Source: Lachnospiraceae bacterium
Lineage (GTDB): Bacteria; Bacillota; Clostridia; Lachnospirales; Lachnospiraceae
NCBI GenBank assembly: GCA_014804265.1
Contig: JAAVAC010000010.1
Location: forward strand, 1-61,400
Reading direction: 5' to 3'
Length of the DNA: 61,400 nucleotides
Below the pieces are notes generated by a model. It was given only the letters and a program-made list of their open reading frames with translations, was not told where the DNA came from and searched no databases. A program made the translations under genes and the position numbers. Shown here in pieces: positions 35,621 to 44,867 of this stretch (positions are counted from its first letter, which is position 1; each line of letters opens with the position of its first letter).

Positions 35621-36405
35621 CATTATATAAACATGAAATGAAAATGAACAGAAAGAGTCTTTTACTCTGGACTCTGTGTGTAGGCTTCACATGCTTTGGA
35701 TGCATTCTTTTGTATACCAGTCTGGAAAACTCCGTAAAGGACATGGCCGATTCCTTTTCCAATATGGGTTCCATGTCCACAGCTCTTGGCATGGACAAAA
35801 TGAGCCTTACTACCTTAAGAGGGTACTATGCCACGGAAATCGCCATGATGCACAACCTTTTGGGCGCCATGTTCGCAGCAATTCTGGGAACCGGGATTTT
35901 ATCCAAGGAAGAGGCCGGGCATACTTCGGAATTTCTACATACTTTTCCAATCGGCAGAGAACGTGTTGTGTTTCAAAAATATCTAGCATTTTTAAGCAAC
36001 ATCCTCATATTCAATCTTGTTTGTGCCGGAATGTACCTTCTTGGATTTTTGTACATGAAAGAAGAGATACGCGGAAAGGAAATGGCATTCTTTCATGTTG
36101 CCACAAGCCTTATGCAGATTGAAATCGGAACTGTCTGCTTTCTGATTTCCGCCTTTGTAAAACGAAATCTGTTAGGAGCAGGGCTCGGAATATCCATTAT
36201 GCTCTTTGCTGCCGATATGATGTGCCGCATTCTTCCGGCAATTGAAAACCTGAAATATGTGACCCCTTTCTATTATTCCAATGCTGCCGATATTTTTACT
36301 GACGGGAAGCTAAATGGAACTCTGGTGACAATCGGCGCCATGATTACGGTGGTTTCCTTTATAGCTGCATTGCTGCGGTATCGCAGTAAGGATCTGGCTC
36401 CTTAA
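35617..36405 (+). CDS. ABC-2 type transporter permease (cassette 2)
   Basis: 262 residues with six membrane helices. LSKEEAGHTSEFLHTFPIGR then ERVVFQKYLA is the cytoplasmic loop typical of ABC-2 permeases of the 'ABC transporter permease subunit' type. It is the last gene of the cassette. A terminator stem forms across its stop codon. Confidence 0.85.
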   Translation: MTLYKHEMKMNRKSLLLWTLCVGFTCFGCILLYTSLENSVKDMADSFSNMGSMSTALGMDKMSLTTLRGYYATEIAMMHNLLGAMFAAILGTGILSKEEAGHTSEFLHTFPIGRERVVFQKYLAFLSNILIFNLVCAGMYLLGFLYMKEEIRGKEMAFFHVATSLMQIEIGTVCFLISAFVKRNLLGAGLGISIMLFAADMMCRILPAIENLKYVTPFYYSNAADIFTDGKLNGTLVTIGAMITVVSFIAALLRYRSKDLAP

Positions 36406-36430
36406 ACAGGAGCCATTCTCTTCTTTCTTT
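36396..36430 (+). terminator. Terminator of LytTR cassette 2
   Basis: GGCTCC and GGAGCC pair around a 7-base loop that contains the permease stop codon. ATTCTCTTCTTTCTTT follows as an imperfect T tract. Confidence 0.6.
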
Positions 36431-36447
36431 ATAAAATTCCAGATTTA

Positions 36448-37767
36448 TTAAATGCAGAAAGCCGCATAAAGGGGAACCGTCTTTTTTCCATCTTCAAAAC
36501 CAAAGTTCCTTCCAGAAATCTTAATAGCATAATCCGGCTTGTAGGTTTCCATATAAACCTTCAGGCTTTTTGCCTTGGTATTGTCCGCTGACTTCACTTC
36601 AATGGGAATCAGTCTGCCGTCACGCTGAATGACAAAATCAATCTCAGCTCCACGGGGCGATTCCCAATAGTAAGTAGTGTAGCCATTTATGGTAAGCTGG
36701 GTATTCACATAGTTCTCAGCCATGCCGCCCTTAAATTCATCCAACTCCTCCACCATATAGAGTACATCATTTGCTGGCAGATTTTTCTTGGCACAAAGCA
36801 GACCCAAATCTGAAACATAAATCTTGAACGCATCAATGTCCCGGTAATTCTCAAGAGGCTTTTTTACCTGCTCTACCTTATAGACTTGTGACACGATACC
36901 CGATAAGGTCAACCATTCGATGGCATTCTCAAACTCGGAAGCCCGTCCGCCTTTCTTAATCAGTTTATACTGAAAACGTGTATTTTTCCTGGAAAGCTGA
37001 ACGGTAATATTGTCATAGGTAAGCCGGGTTTTCTTTATTTCATTCAGGTTATTGCGACGCGAAGCTAGTCCTTTAGGATACTTACTCATATCATTCAAGT
37101 AGCTTGTCAGAATTGTGTCCTGAGTATGACGGACAAGAATATAGTCCTTTGTTTCGGCAAACTGCATGACACATTCCGGCATGCCTCCCACCACCAGATA
37201 CTGCCTGTAAAGCTGCATAGCCCCCTCATGCAATGCGGAGGGTAACGGAGTATCTTTTTCAAAACATGTCTTAATCTGTTCTACCAGAGAATTTTCCCCC
37301 AAAGCAAGCATAAACTCCTCCACATCCATAGGATATAGAGTCTTTATATCTACCTTGCCTACGGGAAAAGAAAATCTTGCCCTGTTTACTGCCACACCCA
37401 ACAGACTGCCTGCCACAATAATATGATAATCCGGAGCCTCTTCGTAAAAATACTTCAATGATGTCAATGCCCTTTCACAAAGCTGTACCTCATCAAACAC
37501 AAGCAATGTTTTTTCCCTGACTATAGTCTGCCCAGCAACATGCTCCAAAATGGGAAGCAGATAACTGGGACTGATGTTCTCCTCAAAGGTTTCATTCAGC
37601 TTGGGATTGGTTTCAAAATTGAAATATGCCACATTATCATAGTGGGTCCGCCCAAACTCCAAAACAGCATAGGTCTTTCCTACCTGCCTTGCTCCCTGCA
37701 AAATTAAAGGTTTGCGGTGTTCACTTTCTTTCCAGCTTAATAAAAAGCTCATTATCTTTCTATACAT
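36448..37767 (-). CDS. AAA ATPase with DUF4143 domain
   Basis: About 439 residues. The N-terminal P-loop domain has LQGARQVGKTYAVLEF (Walker A, near residue 23), LLVFDEVQLCERAL (Walker B) and IIVAGSLLG (sensor). The C-terminal DUF4143 part has the nuclease-like segment YYWESPRGAEIDFVIQRDGR followed by PIEVKS, reminiscent of a restriction-endonuclease fold (E...D...ExK). These proteins are common in anaerobes and have no settled role; DNA processing or defence have been suggested. The ATG at 37767 has AGGAGGG 7 bases upstream. It is a single gene. Confidence 0.88.
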   Translation of the reverse strand: MYRKIMSFLLSWKESEHRKPLILQGARQVGKTYAVLEFGRTHYDNVAYFNFETNPKLNETFEENISPSYLLPILEHVAGQTIVREKTLLVFDEVQLCERALTSLKYFYEEAPDYHIIVAGSLLGVAVNRARFSFPVGKVDIKTLYPMDVEEFMLALGENSLVEQIKTCFEKDTPLPSALHEGAMQLYRQYLVVGGMPECVMQFAETKDYILVRHTQDTILTSYLNDMSKYPKGLASRRNNLNEIKKTRLTYDNITVQLSRKNTRFQYKLIKKGGRASEFENAIEWLTLSGIVSQVYKVEQVKKPLENYRDIDAFKIYVSDLGLLCAKKNLPANDVLYMVEELDEFKGGMAENYVNTQLTINGYTTYYWESPRGAEIDFVIQRDGRLIPIEVKSADNTKAKSLKVYMETYKPDYAIKISGRNFGFEDGKKTVPLYAAFCI

Positions 37768-37947
37768 AAGCTCCCTCCTATTATGAAGTGACTTAAGCAT
37801 AGCATATATTCATGTAATATTCAACGAACTTTTTGTAAATTTTCGCATTATTCGACATGAATATTTTTTAATATTCTACATATTTTGACACGAATATGAA
37901 AAACTGCTTTATTTTCCTTTCGTTCTGACAATCACACACCATTTCTC

Positions 37948-38853
37948 CTACTGCCTGATCCGGTTGTCAATATATGTAACATATGGCTTTTTATTTACAA
38001 GCTGCTTATGAGTGCGATACCATTCATAGGCTTCCTTCAAGCCTTCTACCAAGGGCTTTGTGTCAGGCATAAGCGCCCTCTGCTTCGATACATCCAAAAC
38101 ATAACCATAATCATGGAAACAAAAATAACTTCTTTGGGGGTGGCTTTTGTCCACGCTTACCGTTTTCATTTCCTTCCCCACCGCCTGATAGCATAAGGCA
38201 GCCCATTCCCCAATCGTTACCGCTTCCGGATTTCCAACGTTAAAAATATGGGATTGGGGCTGTTTTTCTAAAAGCACCTGAACAAAACGGCACAAGTCTT
38301 CCACATGGAAAAACTGCAGGGGCATGCTCCCGTCTCCCGGAATATAAAATTCTCTTTCCTCCTCTGCACAATCAAATACAAAGGGTTCCCTATAAAGATT
38401 CTGCCCGGGACCGTATAAATAGGGTGGTCTTAAAATATAGGCCTGTGGAACCTTTTCCAGCAAATAGTTTTCAGCCGCTAACTTATTGGTGCCATAATCA
38501 CCCCATATGGAATTGGGTCCGCATTCCTGCTCCTCCTGAAAGGGCTGGGACAGGGTTTCCGGATAGACTGCACTGGAACTTATGAAGATATATTGCCCTA
38601 TATCTCCAAGGGCTTTTACAAGACATTCCACATCCTGCCTGGTATAAGCAGTCACATCCAATACCACATCAAATTGATAGGGCTTCAACTTATCCCCCAA
38701 TGCATGTCTGTCTGACTCAATCAGGGTCACTCCTTCCGGCTGGGGTCTGCTGTTTCTGTTGCATACAAAAACATTGTCTCCTTTTTTCACGAAATATTCT
38801 GCCATATATCTGCTGACAAAAACGGTTCCGCCTGTGATTAGTATGTTTCTCAT
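37948..38853 (-). CDS. NAD-dependent epimerase/dehydratase family protein
   Basis: 301 residues. An extended SDR fold begins with the Rossmann motif NILITGGTVFVSRYMAEYF. ISSSAVYPE and YGTNKLAAE supply the catalytic Ser/Tyr/Lys. PPYLYGPGQ and FNVGNPEAVTIGEWA are typical of sugar-nucleotide epimerases and related reductases. The variant TGGTxFxS is shared with a group of uncharacterised bacterial and plastid proteins, so the substrate is open. It is a single gene; no sugar-biosynthesis genes are adjacent. Confidence 0.85.
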   Translation of the reverse strand: MRNILITGGTVFVSRYMAEYFVKKGDNVFVCNRNSRPQPEGVTLIESDRHALGDKLKPYQFDVVLDVTAYTRQDVECLVKALGDIGQYIFISSSAVYPETLSQPFQEEQECGPNSIWGDYGTNKLAAENYLLEKVPQAYILRPPYLYGPGQNLYREPFVFDCAEEEREFYIPGDGSMPLQFFHVEDLCRFVQVLLEKQPQSHIFNVGNPEAVTIGEWAALCYQAVGKEMKTVSVDKSHPQRSYFCFHDYGYVLDVSKQRALMPDTKPLVEGLKEAYEWYRTHKQLVNKKPYVTYIDNRIRQ

Positions 38854-38925
38854 AATAGTCTCCTTTATCGTAATCTATAAACTAAAAAAACAAAGAACTC
38901 AATAGTATGCAAATCCGCCAAGTTC

Positions 38926-39034
38926 CTATTTAATGAATGACATATATTTACAATACAGACTATAGATTTCCTCCTCCAAAATCTGAATCAGTTCATATTC
39001 TTTTTCATAATAGCAGGCATCCTCTTTTCCTTAC
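38926..39034 (-). pseudogene. Short C-terminal coding remnant
   Basis: An open frame of about 33 codons without a start (a TAA lies just upstream) reads EDACYYEKEYELIQILEEE then IYSLYCKYMSFIK and stop. The composition is protein-like and helical. It may be the tail of a deleted gene between the epimerase and the ABC permeases. Family unknown. Confidence 0.3.
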
Positions 39035-39049
39035 AAAACATCTGCCACA

Positions 39050-39871
39050 TCAATTCCCGGCGCTTTCATAAATGCTGGTTCCCTTTTGAAACAAAGCATA
39101 TGCCACAATCCAGAATACAGCCGCAATGATACATTCTATAGCAACGACTCCACCGTTTCCTCCCAACCCAAAAGCTCCGGCTACTCCAAGAAAATAGCTG
39201 GCTGGAAGGTATGCCACAAAGGCAAAGGGAATAATCCATGTAATGATGAAACGAATGCCCTTTGCATAAATTTCCGTAGGGTACTTGGCAAAGTTAGCCA
39301 TCTCATATGCTACCTGTAAAAATGGACCGCTTGTTTTCAGCCAAAATGCCAGAGAGGCAAAAAACAGCTTGATGGCTGTATAAATCACTGCTCCCGCTAA
39401 TATGGAAACAAAAAACAATACTATATGAATTCCATCCACCACTACGATTCCTTTCATCAGGCACCGGATTACCAGAATGCTTCCTACCAAAAGCTCACCA
39501 AGTGCATCCGGCTGCAGCTTTTCACTGATTACCTGAAAGAAAATATTCATGGGGCGCAGCATATATCTGTCAAAATTCCCATTGAGCACAATCCTCCATG
39601 CCACCATCCATATATTATCCGTCAACAAATGGTCGATTCCTCTTGGAATCTGGGCAAATCCATAAATAAAAATCAACTGGTCCAAGGTCCAGCCCTGTAA
39701 GGACGGAATCTGCTCAAATACCAGATATAAAAAGGCAATTCCCATAAACTGGGACAAAAAGAACCCAAAAAGCCCCATAAGGAAATCCACTTTTGACTGG
39801 AGGACTACTTTAAAAAACTGTCCAATCAAAACCTTATATAGTCTTACATATCTTTTTGCTGTATTTATCAT
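39050..39871 (-). CDS. ABC-2 family permease (PF06182-like), second subunit
   Basis: About 273 residues with six membrane helices. Features such as LIFIYGFAQIPRGIDHLLTD and ILNGNFDRYMLRPMNIFFQV belong to the ABC-2 subfamily (DUF990/PF06182) that works as a pair of different permeases with one ATPase. The ATG at 39871 follows GGAGGAG. It is the third gene of the exporter operon, 13 bases after the preceding permease. The substrate is not known. Confidence 0.83.
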   Translation of the reverse strand: MINTAKRYVRLYKVLIGQFFKVVLQSKVDFLMGLFGFFLSQFMGIAFLYLVFEQIPSLQGWTLDQLIFIYGFAQIPRGIDHLLTDNIWMVAWRIVLNGNFDRYMLRPMNIFFQVISEKLQPDALGELLVGSILVIRCLMKGIVVVDGIHIVLFFVSILAGAVIYTAIKLFFASLAFWLKTSGPFLQVAYEMANFAKYPTEIYAKGIRFIITWIIPFAFVAYLPASYFLGVAGAFGLGGNGGVVAIECIIAAVFWIVAYALFQKGTSIYESAGN

Positions 39872-39884
39872 AGCTCCTCCTTCC

Positions 39885-40703
39885 TTATCCACCAAGCACT
39901 ACAAGCCGCTTTGTGACCTGCTTCCAGATGATGCTGCCCAGAACATACAAGATCACCACCCAGGCCGCCTGCCTTACCAGCACGAAACCAAGCTGGCTTT
40001 GATTGTACTTTCCAAGATAAATCATAACTGGTGTATATACCATGGACGAAAAAGGCAGAAAATCAAACACCTTCTGAACAGCTCCCGGAAAAAAGCTAAG
40101 AGGTATCAGCTGCCCGGTGAGAAAGCTGATAAGCGCCCCCTTTGCCATAAGCATTCCGAAAATATAGGTAGTAAAAAACGCAACCATTCCAAAGCAGAAA
40201 TCAAATAACACACAAATCAGAAAGCTCATGATACAGCTTAACAAATACAATAAAATATTGACAATGCCTGTAACCTGCATTCCAAGTACTTTTACCTTAT
40301 AAATCTCCAGCCCGATCCAGATAAACACTCCCGGCACAAGGAAGCGGTAAATTGCCTGTCCCATTGCCCTTGAAATCAGGCTAATCCGATAATCCATGGG
40401 CTTGATCAGATTCATTGCTATCATGCCCTCTACCACATCTGTGCTGACCCAGTCCGAAATGGTAATCATTACCACGGAGCTGGTTACATATACCATAAAT
40501 ACATACACGATCATTTCATTTCTTGTGAGATTTCCTAATATCCCATCCCCTGAACTTCCATAAATGGCCATCCAAAGAAAATATTGGATAAAAGAACTAA
40601 AAAGGCTGATGAAAATAAACAAATAAAATGCGCCTTTATATGCCATCTGCCGTTTCAACTCATTGGAAGCAAAGGGAAAATAAATCCGTAATTTCTTTTT
40701 CAT
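39885..40703 (-). CDS. ABC-2 family permease (PF06182-like), first subunit
   Basis: 272 residues, six membrane helices. ISDWVSTDVVEGMIAMNLIK and PMDYRISLISRAMGQAIYRF are family-typical. The gene starts with a GGGGAGGG site 15 bases after the ATPase gene and pairs with the next permease downstream. Confidence 0.83.
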   Translation of the reverse strand: MKKKLRIYFPFASNELKRQMAYKGAFYLFIFISLFSSFIQYFLWMAIYGSSGDGILGNLTRNEMIVYVFMVYVTSSVVMITISDWVSTDVVEGMIAMNLIKPMDYRISLISRAMGQAIYRFLVPGVFIWIGLEIYKVKVLGMQVTGIVNILLYLLSCIMSFLICVLFDFCFGMVAFFTTYIFGMLMAKGALISFLTGQLIPLSFFPGAVQKVFDFLPFSSMVYTPVMIYLGKYNQSQLGFVLVRQAAWVVILYVLGSIIWKQVTKRLVVLGG

Positions 40704-40718
40704 ATGCCCTCCCCATGT

Positions 40719-41741
40719 CTACACGGCTTTGCCGTCAATCCCGTGGTTGTAGATTTCCTTTACGATTTCGGCAAGCTCCGTTTCCTGTATCTGAATATCC
40801 TTTACCTCCGTCACTTCCATAACGGCATTCATTACCTGTGGGACCTGAAGCTTATGTTTGTCAAAGGTAACCGACAGGATTTTGTTCTCTTCATCAAACT
40901 CCATCCTGCACTCCTCATGGGAAGCGCCCAGCTTTTCTGCCAGATTGAGCCCCTTGAGCTTTTCCTGTTTCTTTACTTCCATGGACACCTTCCGCCTTGT
41001 ACCATAGGTGTCCTTTAATTCTTCCAAAGAACCGTCATATATTTTCTTTCCCTCATCTATGATAATGATCCGGCTGCACAGCTCTTCAATGTCCCCAATA
41101 TCATGTGTGGTCAGAATGACGGTAGTCTGATATTTTTCATTGATTATTTTGATTGCCTTCCGGATATTATCCTTTACCACCAAGTCCAATCCTATGGTGG
41201 GCTCATCCAGATACAATACCTTTGGATTATGTAACAGCGCCGCTCCTAAATCCGCCCTCATCCGCTGTCCTAAAGACAAAGTCCGCACCGGACTGGAAAA
41301 AAATTCCGGCAGCCCCAGCACCTCATTCAAAAACTTCATCCGCTCCTTATATTCTTCATCCGATACGTTATAAACTTCCTTTAAGATCGTAAAGGATTCG
41401 CTAAGAGGCAGATCCCACCATAGCTGGGTCCTCTGTCCAAAAACAACGCCGATGTTCTGGGCATTTTCCTTTCTTGCCCTGCTTGGATCAATGCCGTTGA
41501 TCAGGCATTGTCCCTGAGTTGGCTTTAGAATCCCCGTCATCATTTTGATGGTGGTGGATTTTCCTGCGCCGTTGCTTCCGATATATCCTACGATTTCTCC
41601 ATCCGCAATGGAAAAGGAAATATCATTTACCGCCTTTTTTACCACTTTTTCATTGGAAAAAAGCCCTTTTACGGCACCTTTTAAGCCCGGATATTTCTTT
41701 GGAGATACAAACTCCTTGCTAACGTGCTTTACTTCTATCAT
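40719..41741 (-). CDS. ABC transporter ATP-binding protein (PF06182 exporter)
   Basis: About 340 residues. Walker A GSNGAGKSTT (near residue 50), signature LSLGQRMRADLGAA, Walker B VLYLDEPTIGLD and TTHDIGDIEELC. FGQRTQLWWDLPLSESF is characteristic of the ATPases partnered with PF06182 permeases. A long C-terminal extension follows. The ATG at 41741 has GGGAGG 6 bases upstream; the longer frame reads into non-coding DNA. Palindromic element R4 lies about 170 bases upstream. Confidence 0.9.
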   Translation of the reverse strand: MIEVKHVSKEFVSPKKYPGLKGAVKGLFSNEKVVKKAVNDISFSIADGEIVGYIGSNGAGKSTTIKMMTGILKPTQGQCLINGIDPSRARKENAQNIGVVFGQRTQLWWDLPLSESFTILKEVYNVSDEEYKERMKFLNEVLGLPEFFSSPVRTLSLGQRMRADLGAALLHNPKVLYLDEPTIGLDLVVKDNIRKAIKIINEKYQTTVILTTHDIGDIEELCSRIIIIDEGKKIYDGSLEELKDTYGTRRKVSMEVKKQEKLKGLNLAEKLGASHEECRMEFDEENKILSVTFDKHKLQVPQVMNAVMEVTEVKDIQIQETELAEIVKEIYNHGIDGKAV

Positions 41742-41911
41742 AATATCCTCCCTGTTGCAGCTTCTTTTGTTTGCAGATACCATCCTATTATAGCATTTTG
41801 TATTGTTTTTTGGAACCTTAGTAATAGAAGATGTCGGAAATATCTTTTTCGAAAATCGTAACAGTACAGCTGGCTTTGCAGGGGGAGATGGTTTTGGATA
41901 AGAGGACGTGG

Positions 41912-42051
41912 GAGAAGGCAGAGCATATAGGAGTCTTCTGGACACGCTTTCGCTCTGCAAAGACGCAGCAGTACTAACGCACCAAAATACGGTGCGTAAG
42001 TGCTGGCGACTTTGCCAAGGTCCAAAAGACTCCTATATGCTCTGCCTTCTC
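41912..42051 (-). repeat. Palindromic element copy R4 with 32-bp arms
   Basis: The arms at 41912-41943 and 42020-42051 pair at 31 of 32 bases. On the minus strand the interior carries ACGCACCGTATTTTGGTGCG and TACTGCTGCGTCTTTGCAG then AGCGAAAGCGTG, matching R2 and R3. The arm sequences differ from R2 at many places while remaining complementary to each other. It lies between the exporter ATPase gene and the DUF6572-like gene. Confidence 0.75.
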
Positions 42052-42121
42052 TCACTGTGTATCGAAAAGCCATCTGCTGCTTCGGAAAGTTTTCGATATA
42101 TTTTAGATATAGGAAAGTTGT

Positions 42122-42457
42122 TTAATCAATATGTGCTTCTATTTTTATTCCATACTGTCCCACTTGACTTTGAACAGTATTCAAAAATTTCTCACAGTTA
42201 TCAGTTATATCATACTTAAAATGTATTTCTATAACAGCCATATCAAAAACTTCGCTTGGATATTGTTCTTCATATTGTTTCGACTCTAAATAAGATATAT
42301 AAGCATTTATTTTCTCTTGCAGAAGAATTAAATGGTCATATTCGTTTAATGAATCATCACCTTTCCATGCCAAATGGTCTGTCAGCAAAAGACATATCGC
42401 TTTTCTTTCTCTATCTATTCCCACGCCATCAATAACTTGAACATCATCTATTGCCAT
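42122..42457 (-). CDS. DUF6572-like protein
   Basis: 111 residues, soluble. It starts MAIDDVQVIDGVGIDRERKA, followed by ICLLLTDHLAW, a conserved LILLQEKINAYISYLES and the end VGQYGIKIEAHID. This layout fits the DUF6572 family, small proteins often encoded near polymorphic toxin or secretion loci; function unknown. The ATG follows AAAGGAGG at 9 bases. It ends the three-member group that includes the membrane protein and a hydrolase fragment upstream. Confidence 0.65.
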   Translation of the reverse strand: MAIDDVQVIDGVGIDRERKAICLLLTDHLAWKGDDSLNEYDHLILLQEKINAYISYLESKQYEEQYPSEVFDMAVIEIHFKYDITDNCEKFLNTVQSQVGQYGIKIEAHID

Positions 42458-42484
42458 ATTCTTTTTCCTCCTTTGCAACTCCCT

Positions 42485-43525
42485 TTAATACAAATATTGA
42501 TTAACAAGATTTACGAAAATTGTTCCTTTCTCAATATCATCTTCCTTCAAATATGAAATGTCATAAAACCAACACTGCGGATTCGCTGAACATAAATCTA
42601 ATTTTGTAATTTTTTTCATATCTATCCTTACAATATCACCTGTTTTATATTTTGTATATTCAACAGTTTTATATTTGAAGTAAGGATATCCCACTGGTTC
42701 CAGATAATCCCCCACAGTTGACAAATAGACCTCCATTCCGTCAGGTGTATTTATGCAATTTATGATTTTGAAAGCATTCACATGGGAAGTTACAAAATAT
42801 CCACTTTTACCAGTCATTTTGCTAAGGATACCTTTTTCACTTTGTTGAATATATTCATGAAGTCTTCTTTTTTCATCTTCTATATAGTTATAAATTACCT
42901 CATTTGATTGGTGTTCCAATATATTTACTTCCTCTATATGGAATATTTGATCATTATCAGCATCTCTTTCATAGGAAAACGTCACATCTGCCTCAAGCCC
43001 TTTTATCCATCTGCAATATATATACTCACTCACATTGGTTTCTATTATATAGTTTGAACCTGTTACACCTTTCACATAATATATGCGCTCACTATGGGGG
43101 CTTTTTATTCGTGCATTTACATTAACATAATACTTGATTTCTCTACCAATAAACGTGATTTTTTCTGTATATTTTTTTTGTAAAGCTTCTTTGGCATAAT
43201 AAGTATTTTTCCCATCATCTGCAGTATTATCTTTGCTGTTTAATATAATAACCGCTTTCATCGCTCTGCATATGCATACTAAAATAGCTATCGCTCCAAT
43301 AATAATAATTGACCATTTTAATATTAAATATATAGTATATGGAGATTCCAATGGATTATCAACAGGTTCATATTCAACATATTTATCCAGGCTGCTTAAT
43401 ATATATAACCATCCCGCAACAAATACCATTGTAAATATAATACCAGCAATACTAGAAACAATATCAATGCTGGCCTGCTGCTTCTTATTTTTTCTTATCC
43501 TTATCCTATGCATAATTTCCACCAT
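42485..43525 (-). CDS. Two-helix membrane protein of unknown function
   Basis: 346 residues. Two membrane helices at residues ~22-45 and ~70-90 are followed by a ~250-residue cytoplasmic or extracellular domain rich in beta strands (YYVKGVTGSNYIIETNVSEY, EVYLSTVGDYLEPVGYPYF). I do not recognise the family. The ATG has AAAGGA 6 bases upstream. Its base composition is more A+T-rich than neighbouring transporter genes. It may belong with the DUF6572-like gene as part of an acquired toxin/immunity locus; that is inference. Confidence 0.65.
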   Translation of the reverse strand: MVEIMHRIRIRKNKKQQASIDIVSSIAGIIFTMVFVAGWLYILSSLDKYVEYEPVDNPLESPYTIYLILKWSIIIIGAIAILVCICRAMKAVIILNSKDNTADDGKNTYYAKEALQKKYTEKITFIGREIKYYVNVNARIKSPHSERIYYVKGVTGSNYIIETNVSEYIYCRWIKGLEADVTFSYERDADNDQIFHIEEVNILEHQSNEVIYNYIEDEKRRLHEYIQQSEKGILSKMTGKSGYFVTSHVNAFKIINCINTPDGMEVYLSTVGDYLEPVGYPYFKYKTVEYTKYKTGDIVRIDMKKITKLDLCSANPQCWFYDISYLKEDDIEKGTIFVNLVNQYLY

Positions 43526-43542
43526 CTTTATCCTTTGCCTGC

Positions 43543-43820
43543 TTACTTGCCTTTGCTAGTCGCAAACTTTAACGCTCCCAAAACAGCCTCCATCCCTTCA
43601 CTTCCGGGCATATGTCCTAAATTGCTTACAATCCGGCATTTTAAGAAATCATTCCCTGACTGTTCAAACAGGCTTTGTACTTCTTTCGTGGAAGCTACTA
43701 TATCCGTATCACCATATAAGGAACCTGAACATTTCTTATCACATCCGATAAATCCATTGACAATATTTCTTTCCATAAAGCTATGGAAGTCAGTTAATCT
43801 GCAAAATTGTAATGGAACAT
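43543..43820 (-). pseudogene. 5'-truncated hydrolase-like gene fragment
   Basis: The frame can be read back from the stop to about 43820, where it is cut by a stop codon: VPLQFCRLTDFHSFMERNIV continuing NGFIGCDKKCSGSLYGDTD and ending LGHMPGSEGMEAVLGALKFA. The GDTDIV and NLGHMPG patterns resemble the acid and His regions of alpha/beta hydrolases (lipase type). The nucleophile half is missing. The ATG at 43776 could still start a 77-residue product, but no strong ribosome site precedes it. It is probably the remnant of a toxin or lipase gene next to its accessory genes. Confidence 0.45.
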
Positions 43821-43829
43821 TTTATTTCA

Positions 43830-44060
43830 GTATAACAAAAAAACAGCCTATACTGTGCTCAAGTCTATCTTTTGCATGCATAGCCATTAAGTCTCTTTTG
43901 AATTATTTGTATGATATTATAGCAATATTGTGCAGTTTTGTCAATTTTATTTCTTAAATCAAGCATTTTTTATGTAAATTTACCATTCAATTCAGTGCTG
44001 TCATTTCCTTCAAAGTTTATTTTTACTTTCTTCACTCGCTCCCACTGGTTTATCCTCTCC
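43830..44060. other. A+T-rich intergenic region without a recognised gene
   Basis: No convincing reading frame, repeat or hairpin. It separates the hydrolase fragment from the convergent end of the next operon, whose terminator lies at 44064-44102. Confidence 0.5.
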
Positions 44061-44063
44061 TAG

Positions 44064-44102
44064 TCAAAAAAATACCGGCTGAACCTGCCACGCTTCAGCC
44101 GG
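44064..44102 (-). terminator. Terminator of the ABC-lipoprotein operon
   Basis: CCGGCTGAA pairs with TTCAGCCGG around a 10-base loop, followed on the minus strand by TATTTTTTT. It lies about 110 bases after the ATPase stop. Confidence 0.85.
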
Positions 44103-44210
44103 CGTCTCTCACTATTCTTTTAGACAAATTCCAGTACGTATACTTATGGAATCTTCCATGATGATCCCATTCCGTTCCTGGTCAGGGTTTTCAGATGAAT
44201 TTTCTACAAT

Positions 44211-44867
44211 TCATGATTGTTTAGCAGTCTGAGCAATACTTATTTTCCCCTTTTCCATTCTGTAAACCTTATCACAAAGCACATCAATATCTTCCTTCAT
44301 ATGACTTGCAATCAGTATTGTTTTCCCTTGCTCCCGCAACTTAAGCAGCAACTTTCTTGTGTCCTCCACACCATCATCATCCAAACCGTTCATAGGTTCA
44401 TCCAGAATCAGTATATTCTGATCTTCCATAATGGCCTGTGCAATTGCCAGGCGCTGCTTCATTCCCATGGAATATGTTTTTACTGCCTTTTTACTGTTTG
44501 GATCAAGCCCAACCTGCTTCATTGCCTCACAAATCTTTTCCCTTTTCGCCCTGCTCTTAATATCCGCCAGAAAAAGTAAATTTCGATATCCGCTATAAGC
44601 CGGCAGAAAGCCTGGGCTTTCAATGATAATGCCCGTATTTTCCGCCATATTGCAATTTTTTCCCATCTCCTTGTCATTCACAAGTATTTTACCAAGATCC
44701 AGCTTCATAAAACCGCAGATACATTTAAACAGTACTGTTTTTCCACTGCCGTTTCGTCCGATAATTCCAACAATTTCTCCTTTTTGCACTTGAAGGTTCA
44801 CATCATCCAGTAAGATTTTATTATTTATCCTTTTTGTTGCATTTTGAACTTCAATTATATGATCCAT
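44211..44867 (-). CDS. ABC transporter ATP-binding protein (lantibiotic-export-like)
   Basis: 218 residues, a short ATPase without C-terminal extension. Walker A GRNGSGKTVL, a signature reading YSMGMKQRLAIAQA, Walker B ILILDEPMNGLD and ASHMKEDIDVLCD. It is the last gene of the operon lipoprotein, permease, permease, ATPase and abuts the permease gene (its ATG overlaps the permease stop). Confidence 0.88.
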   Translation of the reverse strand: MDHIIEVQNATKRINNKILLDDVNLQVQKGEIVGIIGRNGSGKTVLFKCICGFMKLDLGKILVNDKEMGKNCNMAENTGIIIESPGFLPAYSGYRNLLFLADIKSRAKREKICEAMKQVGLDPNSKKAVKTYSMGMKQRLAIAQAIMEDQNILILDEPMNGLDDDGVEDTRKLLLKLREQGKTILIASHMKEDIDVLCDKVYRMEKGKISIAQTAKQS

